Part shown: in pieces, positions 1-5,024 of the stretch
Numbering within the stretch: the stretch's first letter is position 1
Layout of the letters: each line of letters starts with the position of its first letter
From: PVC group bacterium
GTDB lineage: Bacteria > Verrucomicrobiota > Kiritimatiellia > UBA8416
Reading direction: 5' to 3'
DNA: 5,438 nt
Assembly (NCBI GenBank): GCA_003567805.1
Contig: PWYP01000052.1
Span: 1-5,438, forward strand
The notes under the pieces: generated by a model
Databases searched by the model: none
Seen by the model: only the letters and a program-made list of their open reading frames with translations
Told to the model about the DNA's origin: nothing
Made by a program: the position numbers and the translations under genes

Positions 1-72
1 AAGTGATTTATGTGAAAAATCTGTTTTTTTTTCGAAATAAGGGATGAAAAAGCACCGGGGAACCGTTTTGGC

Positions 73-1194
73 CTACATTCCGGTTATGACATCTTGGATA
101 GGGGTATAAGGCAGGTTGAGGCTCTCCGCCACGCCTGCGTATGTGCAAGCACCTTTGTAGACATTCAGACCTTTGCGCAAGGGAAGGCTTTCTTGCAGGG
201 CTTTTTCGACCCCAAGATCGGCAATTTTGAGACCCAATGGATAGGTCACACTGGTAAGAGCCATGGTAGAACTCAGTGCTACAGCGCCAGGCATATTGGC
301 TACACCGTAATGCACGACTTCTTCCTCAATAAACACGGGGTCGGTATGCGTTGTTGCACGCGTTGTTTCAAAGCAGCCGCCTTGATCTACCGCAACATCC
401 ACAATTACAGCGCCTCGTTTCATGCGTTTGAGGTGATGACGCCGTACGAGACGCGGGGCAGTTGCACCGGGAATAAGAACAGCTCCAATAACAACATCTG
501 CTTCTGCTACCGACTCTTCGATATTACTTTCATTTGAATAAAGCGTGGTGATGTGTGTCCCGAAGATATCATCGAGATATGTCAGGCGACGTGAAGCAAT
601 GTCCAGAACCGTTACATCTGCTCCAATGCCAATCGCCATCTTGCAGGCATTGGTGCCCACAACACCGCCACCGAGGATAACAATCTTCCCGCGTCGGATT
701 CCGGGAACGCCACCGAGAAGAATACCCCGTCCTCCGAATGGCTTTTCTAAATATTTTGCACCTTCTTGCACGGAAAGACGCCCAGCAATTTCACTCATGG
801 GGGTTAAAAGGGGCAGGGTGCCGTCGTCACGCTCCACGGTCTCATAGGCAATACCGATAACGTTCCGATCCAAAAGGGCCTGGGTGAGTTTTTTGTCGGC
901 AGCCAGATGAAGATAGGTATATAGGATTTGTCCTTCGCGCAGGAGTGGAAACTCTTCTGGCAGGGGTTCTTTTACTTTCACGACCATGTCGGCTTCGGCA
1001 AAGACCTGTTCGCGTGTTTCGGCGATGGTCGCTCCTGCAGACCTATATTCGTCGTCCATGAATCCACTGCCAACACCTGCGCCGGTTTGCACGAGCACAG
1101 CGTGTCCGTGTTGTACAAATGCTTTAACCGCGACGGGTGTGAGTCCAACGCGGTACTCTTCTGTCTTGATTTCTTTTGGTAAGCCGATGCGCAT
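73..1194 (-). CDS. ald: Alanine dehydrogenase (NAD-dependent)
   Basis: This cytoplasmic enzyme interconverts L-alanine and pyruvate plus ammonia with NAD(H). The 373-residue product has the usual family length. Visible landmarks match the well-studied Mycobacterium tuberculosis enzyme at identical numbers: Arg15 and Lys75 (pyruvate binding), His96 and Asp270 (catalysis), the Rossmann motif GGGVVG at 175-180 and the NAD-ribose acid Asp198. The N-terminus MRIGLPKEIK and the block LGGGVVGTNACKMAIGIGAD are typical of the Ald/PntA family. The frame stays open upstream to base 1503, but the added 103 residues look non-coding and would run into dsbD. The ATG at 1194 has an AAGGGG Shine-Dalgarno sequence 7 nt upstream. 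The gene is divergent from dsbD and appears monocistronic within the window. The 72 bases beyond its stop hold A/T runs but no convincing terminator. Nothing is missing or truncated. Assignment is firm; physiological direction (alanine use or synthesis) is not visible. Confidence 0.96.
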   Translation of the reverse strand: MRIGLPKEIKTEEYRVGLTPVAVKAFVQHGHAVLVQTGAGVGSGFMDDEYRSAGATIAETREQVFAEADMVVKVKEPLPEEFPLLREGQILYTYLHLAADKKLTQALLDRNVIGIAYETVERDDGTLPLLTPMSEIAGRLSVQEGAKYLEKPFGGRGILLGGVPGIRRGKIVILGGGVVGTNACKMAIGIGADVTVLDIASRRLTYLDDIFGTHITTLYSNESNIEESVAEADVVIGAVLIPGATAPRLVRRHHLKRMKRGAVIVDVAVDQGGCFETTRATTHTDPVFIEEEVVHYGVANMPGAVALSSTMALTSVTYPLGLKIADLGVEKALQESLPLRKGLNVYKGACTYAGVAESLNLPYTPIQDVITGM

Positions 1195-1201
1195 GCAGAA
1201 A

Positions 1202-1207
1202 CCCCTT
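1202..1207 (-). promoter_or_regulatory. Ribosome binding site of ald
   Basis: Read on the minus strand this is AAGGGG, 7 nt before ATG at 1194. It decides the ald start in favour of the family-typical N-terminus and against the longer open frame. Confidence 0.75.
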
Positions 1208-1252
1208 ATTTGACAGGAATGGAGAAATGAGGTCGTATTCGATCTACATGTA

Positions 1253-1280
1253 AGTATGGAACGTTTGCACAAAAATTCAA
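1253..1280 (-). promoter_or_regulatory. Possible sigma70-type promoter for ald
   Basis: On the minus strand TTGAAT (1275-1280) and CATACT (1253-1258) are separated by 16 bp. Each matches four of six consensus positions. They lie about 60 bp upstream of the ald start, a sensible leader length. Such matches arise by chance in A/T-rich spacers, so this is only a candidate. Confidence 0.3.
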
Positions 1281-1313
1281 TACATAGATTCAGCTTAAAA
1301 GGGGAATGGTCTG

Positions 1314-1333
1314 GTCCCGGTTGGGGCTTTTTT
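1314..1333 (+). terminator. Terminator-like hairpin upstream of dsbD (possible attenuator)
   Basis: GTCCC (1314-1318), loop GGTT and GGGGC (1323-1327) can form a 5-bp stem with one G-U pair, followed directly by six T residues. This is the arrangement of an intrinsic terminator on the plus strand, but the stem is short. No plus-strand gene lies upstream, so if functional it would act on a dsbD leader transcript or stop antisense transcription leaving the ald region. A perfect TTGACA at 1210-1215 could be the -35 box of such a transcript, but its -10 match is poor. Confidence 0.3.
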
Positions 1334-1387
1334 GTAATGTTACGCACCTGAAAAGGAAACCATATATAATAAGAAGAGGGAGAGTGC

Positions 1388-2941
1388 ATGAAACAAATAC
1401 TTGTGGCGACCATACTGATGTTAACATTTCTGCGGTCGGGGTTTGCGTTCGATGCAGACCCTTTTGATGTGGCGGTAGCGTTGGAAGAAGATGTGTTATC
1501 CATTGCTTTTACCGTTCCGGAAAAACATTATCTCTATGACCGGCATTTAGAGGTCGAAGCCGAAGGCGCGGATCTCGTAATACTGGAACGACCGGAACCG
1601 ATAACCGTCTTTGACCCCTTTATGGAAGAGGATATGGACGTATATCAGGAGGATTTTGTGTTACGCTTCAGGGTGGAGCGTATATCCGATCCTGCCTTCA
1701 GCGTAACCGTTCGTTATATGGGGTGTGACGACGAAATCTGTTTTATGCCGCAAACGCGCACGTTTGATTTTGCGCGTATAACTGATGATGCCTCTGCGTC
1801 TGCCTTGCCCGAGGATGAGAGCGAAAGCCTTTCTGCAGAAGGCACAATCTTTGATGGCTTCGAAATGATTGGTACCGATGCCGGTTTTCTTACGGTAGAG
1901 GAATTTCTTGCCTTCATGGAACGAGTAGAGGCTGGCGAAGGCATGCAACGTGGCCGTTTAGAAAGCTTGTTCGACACATATGGAATCCTGTTGGGGGTTC
2001 TGGCCACAGTATTTTTCGGCTTTCTTTTGAATCTGACACCATGCGTGTTGCCGATGATTCCAATCAATATGGCCATTATTGGTGCTGGTTCACAGGCGGG
2101 TTCGCGGGCACGAGGGTTTGGTCTTGGTGCCGTTTATGGTATGGGTATTGCGCTGGTGTATGGTCTTCTCGGTGTGGTTGTCGTGCTCACGGGCGCACAA
2201 TTTGGTACGCTCAATGCGAGCCCATGGTTTAACTTGGGTATTGCCATATTGTTTGTATTACTGGCATTGGCCATGTTTGGCCTCTTCCAGATTGACTTTT
2301 CGCGTTTTCAGACGCTGGTGGGGCAAAACAAGAGTCGCGGTCCGGTCTGGACTGCTTTTCTTTTTGGCGGTGTTGCGGCATTGCTTGCTGGGGCCTGTGT
2401 GGCGCCTGCGGTGATCTCTGTTCTCGTACTATCAACCGGATTTTATCAGGACGGCCATGCTCTGGCACTCCTATTACCCTTTGTTCTGGGGCTCGGTATG
2501 GCTTTGCCTTGGCCATTCGCTGGTGCTGGACTCTCTTTTCTCCCGAAACCGGGGCGCTGGATGGAACTCGTGAAAATCGGGTTTGGCGTTTTGATCTTAC
2601 TGGCGGCAGTCTATTATGGACGCTTGGGCGTTCAATTATTGCGCGTGCCGGAAACCCAAACGGTAGATACATCGGGGTTTTGGTTGCATGACCCGGCCGT
2701 CGCCGTGGCCGAGTCCCGTGACAGCGGGCAGGATCTCTTCATAGATTTCTGGGCAACATGGTGTCGCAATTGTATCGCGATGGACCGCTCTACGTTTCAG
2801 GATGCATCGGTTAAGGAAGCGCTCGAACCGTATATCCGGTTAAAATTCCAGGCCGAGGATCCTTCTGATCCGGACACAAAACGTGTGCTTGATCAACTTG
2901 GTGTCAAAGGGCTACCTTCTTATGTGATTTTACGTCCGTAA
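1388..2941 (+). CDS. dsbD: Thiol:disulfide interchange protein DsbD, C-terminally shortened
   Basis: This inner-membrane protein passes electrons from cytoplasmic thioredoxin to periplasmic proteins. Residues 1-20 form a signal peptide (likely cut after GFA). Residues 21-135 are the periplasmic alpha domain with a Cys113/Cys118 pair in MGCDDEICFMPQ. Residues about 198-418 are the membrane domain with roughly six hydrophobic helices. They carry the redox pair Cys219 (LTPCVLPM) and Cys337 (GACVAPA), which align with E. coli Cys163 and Cys285. Residues 430-517 are a thioredoxin domain with WCRNC at 458-462 and the cis-proline site GLPS at 508-511. The protein is 517 residues; E. coli DsbD is 565. 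Two differences explain this: there is no equivalent of TM7-8 between the sixth helix and the thioredoxin domain, and the chain ends six residues after GLPS, losing the last strand and helix. GAGGGAG at 1376-1382 supports the ATG at 1388. mlaF follows after 10 bp, so both are probably cotranscribed. Confidence 0.93.
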   Translation: MKQILVATILMLTFLRSGFAFDADPFDVAVALEEDVLSIAFTVPEKHYLYDRHLEVEAEGADLVILERPEPITVFDPFMEEDMDVYQEDFVLRFRVERISDPAFSVTVRYMGCDDEICFMPQTRTFDFARITDDASASALPEDESESLSAEGTIFDGFEMIGTDAGFLTVEEFLAFMERVEAGEGMQRGRLESLFDTYGILLGVLATVFFGFLLNLTPCVLPMIPINMAIIGAGSQAGSRARGFGLGAVYGMGIALVYGLLGVVVVLTGAQFGTLNASPWFNLGIAILFVLLALAMFGLFQIDFSRFQTLVGQNKSRGPVWTAFLFGGVAALLAGACVAPAVISVLVLSTGFYQDGHALALLLPFVLGLGMALPWPFAGAGLSFLPKPGRWMELVKIGFGVLILLAAVYYGRLGVQLLRVPETQTVDTSGFWLHDPAVAVAESRDSGQDLFIDFWATWCRNCIAMDRSTFQDASVKEALEPYIRLKFQAEDPSDPDTKRVLDQLGVKGLPSYVILRP

Positions 2942-2942
2942 T

Positions 2943-2947
2943 AAGGA
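2943..2947 (+). promoter_or_regulatory. Ribosome binding site of mlaF
   Basis: AAGGA lies 4 nt before ATG at 2952, in the 10-bp gap after the dsbD stop, where TAA is followed at once by a second in-frame TAA. It shows mlaF has its own initiation site and is not a continuation of dsbD. Confidence 0.65.
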
Positions 2948-2951
2948 AGCT

Positions 2952-3731
2952 ATGGCAACAGCAACAGAAGAAGCAATCATCCGGTTTGAAGGTGTGCACA
3001 AGGCTTTTGGTGCGTCCCCGGTTTTGGCTGGCATACATTTTTCGATACGGCGGGGTGAGACGTTTGCGTTAGTGGGGCCGTCAGGTACCGGGAAAAGTGT
3101 AACGCTCAAGCATATGGTGCGCTTGCTTACGCCGGACGCTGGGGATGTTTATGTGGGCGATGTTGCTGTGAATCATACATCCGGTCGTGCTCTGGAGCGG
3201 GTGCGGAATCGATTCGGTTATCTTTTTCAGGGTGGCGCCTTGCTGGCTTGGATGACGGTGGCCGAAAATATCGCCCTACCACTCTTGGAAAAAAGTCGAT
3301 TAACGCGTGGAGAAATAGACCGGCGCGTTGCGGAAGTTCTTGAAATGGTCGAAATGGCTGGGGATGGCGACAAACGTCCATCTGAAATTTCAGGAGGCAT
3401 GAAAAAGCGTGCAGGATTGGCGCGTGCCATAGTTACACAACCCGATATTGTATTGTATGATGAGCCAACATCTGGTTTGGACCCTGTTACCTCGCGCACG
3501 ATTGATCGATTGATTGACCGTTTGCGGGAGGAGACACAAATTACGAGCGTTGTGGTAACGCACGATTTGCATAGTGCCTTGGCGATTGCGCATCGCATTG
3601 CCGTTTTGCATGATGGACATATTATCGAGGTTTCTTCGCCGCAAGACTTTGTGGAAAGTCGCAACGAGCAGGTGGTTCGGTTTCTGGAGTCGCAATATAT
3701 CACGAAACGTGGAGTTTGGGAGGAAGCGTGA
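2952..3731 (+). CDS. mlaF: ABC transporter ATPase, MlaF family (MCE lipid transport)
   Basis: This is the cytoplasmic ATPase of an Mla/MCE-type phospholipid transporter; it would drive an MlaE permease linked to a periplasmic MCE protein. All ATPase motifs are present: Walker A GPSGTGKS (42-49), Q-loop LFQGGALLAWMTV around Gln93, signature SGGMKKRAGLARA (147-159), Walker B IVLYDEPTSGLDP (166-178) and switch His204 in VVTHD. The form SGGMKKR and the FQ-GGAL context distinguish the MlaF/Mkl/TtgA2 group from ordinary importers. At 259 residues it has normal length. An MCE gene follows with a 4-nt GTGA overlap, which supports the assignment and implies translational coupling. The usual permease neighbour mlaE is absent on both sides in this window; upstream lies dsbD instead. 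The main uncertainty is the transported substrate and direction, which sequence does not show. Confidence 0.93.
   Translation: MATATEEAIIRFEGVHKAFGASPVLAGIHFSIRRGETFALVGPSGTGKSVTLKHMVRLLTPDAGDVYVGDVAVNHTSGRALERVRNRFGYLFQGGALLAWMTVAENIALPLLEKSRLTRGEIDRRVAEVLEMVEMAGDGDKRPSEISGGMKKRAGLARAIVTQPDIVLYDEPTSGLDPVTSRTIDRLIDRLREETQITSVVVTHDLHSALAIAHRIAVLHDGHIIEVSSPQDFVESRNEQVVRFLESQYITKRGVWEEA
3718..3724 (+). promoter_or_regulatory. Ribosome binding site of mlaD
   Basis: GGGAGGA within the end of mlaF lies 3 nt before GTG at 3728. It favours that GTG, which overlaps the mlaF stop as GTGA, over the in-frame TTG at 3716 (which would overlap the motif) and the later ATG at 3761. Confidence 0.65.
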
Positions 3732-4636
3732 AAAAAGACTGGCGCGAACGGGAGTTGACGATGGAGATCATCGTCGGGGCATTTCTGGTGATGATATTCT
3801 TGGGATTGGGATATTTTACGATCATTTTATCCCAGGAGTCGTTTTTTCAAAATACATATGAGATGCAGGTAACGTTTAATGACGTGAAAGGCTTGCGCAC
3901 AGGTGACAATGTGGTTATGCGGGGGATGCCTGTCGGCAAGGTACGCAGACTGGAACTTACCGACGATGTTTTTTGTCAGGGGGTCTGCGTTACACTACAG
4001 CTTGATACGCCGGTGAAGATTCGCGAAGGCTACGAGTTTCGGATTGTTACCACCACCCTTTTAGGCGGGCAGCAACTTCAGATTCACGAGGGGGATCCCG
4101 ATGCAGAGGTTCTGCAGAAGAATCGATATGTGGGTTCTGACCCGCATGATTTGATGATGGATGCAGCGGAAATTGTGTCTGCTGCGCGCAAAGAAATTAT
4201 TGAGGGTGATGTATTTGGGCGCGTACGCAATTCCGTGGAACAGATTGATGCCATGATCACGCGCGTCAATGCCGGTAAAGGTATGCTAGGGCGTCTTTTG
4301 TCGGAGGACGACAGCCTGTATGATGATGTGGCTGCTGCTATGTCTGGCGTACGTCAGATTGTTGAGGGGCTGACGGCCGGAGAAGGGATTGCTGGTCGTT
4401 TGCTGTCCGAGGACGGTGTTTCTGCCTGGGAAGACCTTGAAGCCATCATGGTCTCTTTGCGTACAGTAACGGAAAAAGTAGAACGGGGAGAGGGAACCAT
4501 TGGCCGTTTGCTGGCAGATGACAAAGTGTATGAGGAAATTGAGGCCACGATTCAAGAAATACGCGCTGCGGTCGATGATTTCCGCGAAACAGCACCGATT
4601 ACAACATTCAGCAGTATCTTTTTTGGTGCTTTCTAG
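3728..4636 (+). CDS. mlaD: MlaD-like MCE domain protein with C-terminal GxGxxGRLL repeats
   Basis: This is a periplasmic, inner-membrane-anchored MCE protein, the lipid-binding partner of the MlaF ATPase. From GTG the product is 302 residues. A charged start is followed by one membrane helix (about 13-35) and an MCE domain (about 45-123) with the typical FNDVKGLRTGDNVVMRGMPVGKV block and the later VTTTLLGGQQLQI strand. Residues 140-290 are a helical, acidic tail. It includes three units spaced 35-36 residues apart, beginning GKGMLGRLLSEDD (183), GEGIAGRLLSEDG (218) and GEGTIGRLLADDK (254). The chain ends in hydrophobic SSIFFGAF. E. coli MlaD is about 183 residues; this tail makes the protein longer, as in many non-proteobacterial MCE proteins. 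A Cys83/Cys87 pair in the MCE domain is unusual. The gene overlaps mlaF by 4 nt and ends the operon; a strong hairpin lies 50 bp downstream. Confidence 0.9.
   Translation: MKKDWRERELTMEIIVGAFLVMIFLGLGYFTIILSQESFFQNTYEMQVTFNDVKGLRTGDNVVMRGMPVGKVRRLELTDDVFCQGVCVTLQLDTPVKIREGYEFRIVTTTLLGGQQLQIHEGDPDAEVLQKNRYVGSDPHDLMMDAAEIVSAARKEIIEGDVFGRVRNSVEQIDAMITRVNAGKGMLGRLLSEDDSLYDDVAAAMSGVRQIVEGLTAGEGIAGRLLSEDGVSAWEDLEAIMVSLRTVTEKVERGEGTIGRLLADDKVYEEIEATIQEIRAAVDDFRETAPITTFSSIFFGAF
4268..4537 (+). repeat. Three tandem protein repeats (GxGxxGRLL) in MlaD tail
   Basis: Units start near 4274, 4379 and 4487. Each encodes G-[KE]-G-x-x-G-R-L-L-[SA]-[ED]-D, then about 20 helical residues. At the DNA level the copies have diverged, so this is an old protein repeat and not a recent tandem duplication. 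Such units recur in MCE proteins with long helical tails; their role is not established to my knowledge. Confidence 0.75.
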
Positions 4637-4686
4637 TCTCGACCCTGTGAGGCTCGGCTGATGCATATTAAAACTTGTGTGTGAGC

Positions 4687-4749
4687 GCGTGGGTGTGTGT
4701 GAGGGGGGGACGTTGTTTGTATTTGTCCCACATGCTCACATACCCACGC
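4687..4749 (+). terminator. Long imperfect hairpin, probable end of the dsbD-mlaF-mlaD operon
   Basis: Two 25-nt arms (4687-4711 and 4725-4749) are inverted repeats with 19 of 25 pairing, including eight perfect outer pairs (GCGTGGGT with ACCCACGC) and five at the inner end (GGGAC with GTCCC). They enclose a 13-nt T-rich loop. Only four T residues follow (4752-4755), so it is not a textbook intrinsic terminator. It sits 50 bp past the mlaD stop, where a terminator or an mRNA-stabilising 3' stem is expected. It may instead be another dispersed palindrome. Confidence 0.5.
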
Positions 4750-4805
4750 ACTTTTCAGGTGTGAATTCTGATAGATCGTTAAAAAACAACATCTTGTATG
4801 TAAAA

Positions 4806-4850
4806 ATGAAGTTACAGCCTAGCCCCGGCCCCGGGGGTGCCCCCAGATGA
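4806..4850 (+). pseudogene. Relic start of the omptin gene (14-codon reading frame)
   Basis: ATG at 4806 opens MKLQPSPGPGGAPR and then a TGA stop. The first four codons are the same as the start of the omptin gene (KLQ follows the initiator there too), and the base-level identity extends over 16 bp. No Shine-Dalgarno motif precedes it. I read this as the former or duplicated start of the omptin gene, cut off by the intervening insertion, and not as a working peptide gene. A chance or leader-peptide origin is not excluded. Confidence 0.45.
4807..4822 (+). repeat. 16-bp direct repeat, left copy
   Basis: TGAAGTTACAGCCTAG matches the right copy at 5026-5041 with one mismatch (C versus A at position 12). 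The two are offset by 219 bp and bracket the inverted-repeat element. They could be a target duplication or a remnant of a larger rearrangement. Confidence 0.75.
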
Positions 4851-4871
4851 TGCAGGAGAGAAACTTAAAAA

Positions 4872-5006
4872 GGTAGGGCGAGGCGTCCTCGCCGAGCCGT
4901 TGTCGGTGTGTGGTGCCTGGATTGGCCCTTGGGAGCCCTTTGGTCTTTCATGGGCTGCCTAGGCGCGATCTACGGACGCGGCTCACCGGAGACGGTTCGC
5001 CCTACC
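4872..5006. mobile_element. 135-bp inverted-repeat element (MITE- or REP-like)
   Basis: The ends are a perfect 10-bp inverted repeat, GGTAGGGCGA at 4872-4881 and TCGCCCTACC at 4997-5006. Complementarity continues inward so that 28-nt arms (4872-4899 and 4979-5006) match at 22 positions, including a second perfect block of six (GAGCCG with CGGCTC). The centre shows further partial symmetry around GCCTGG and CCTAGGC. It encodes no transposase and is too short to be autonomous. Its form suits a non-autonomous element or a dispersed extragenic palindrome. The short flanks show no obvious immediate target duplication. Copy number elsewhere in the genome is unknown from this window. Confidence 0.6.
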
Positions 5007-5015
5007 GAAAACATT

Positions 5016-5020
5016 AGGAA
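5016..5020 (+). promoter_or_regulatory. Ribosome binding site of the omptin gene
   Basis: AGGAA lies 4 nt before GTG at 5025. It lies in the DNA between the two 16-bp repeats, just outside the inverted-repeat element, so the present initiation signal belongs to the intervening segment. It supports GTG as the start, since the next residues give a good signal peptide. Confidence 0.6.
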
Positions 5021-5024
5021 AACG

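Larger units (their letters stand above)
4637..5024. other. 388-bp spacer between mlaD and the omptin gene
   Basis: I see no convincing protein or RNA gene here. In order it holds the operon-end hairpin (4687-4749), an A/T-rich stretch (about 4770-4806), the first copy of the 16-bp direct repeat (4807-4822), a G+C palindrome (CCCCGGGG at 4829-4836, then GGGG-GTGC-CCCC at 4833-4844), an A-rich run up to 4871, the 135-bp inverted-repeat element (4872-5006), and an 18-bp tail carrying the omptin ribosome binding site. No clear promoter for the omptin gene stands out. Confidence 0.6.

Noticed and set aside
94..1213. Several plus-strand open frames across the ald gene
   Set aside because: They are antisense shadows of a clearly conserved enzyme, with no recognisable domains or initiation signals.
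1365..1370. TATAAT as the dsbD -10 box
   Set aside because: There is no -35 match at normal spacing, and transcription would start only about 11 nt before the ATG, at the edge of the ribosome binding site.
1195..1503. 103-residue N-terminal extension of ald in the open frame
   Set aside because: The extension has no family similarity, overlaps the start of dsbD on the other strand, and a good ribosome binding site precedes the family-typical start at 1194.
2041..2672. Alternative frames of 60-147 codons inside dsbD on both strands
   Set aside because: They lie over the conserved membrane domain and their compositions (Trp/Cys- or Arg/Pro-rich) are those of shifted frames.
3127..3703. Minus-strand open frames over mlaF
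   Set aside because: They are antisense to a complete ABC ATPase and show no motif of their own.
4837..4961. GTG-initiated frame of about 41 codons through the inverted-repeat element
   Set aside because: It runs over palindromic DNA, has no ribosome binding site and resembles no protein family; openness is expected by chance at this length.
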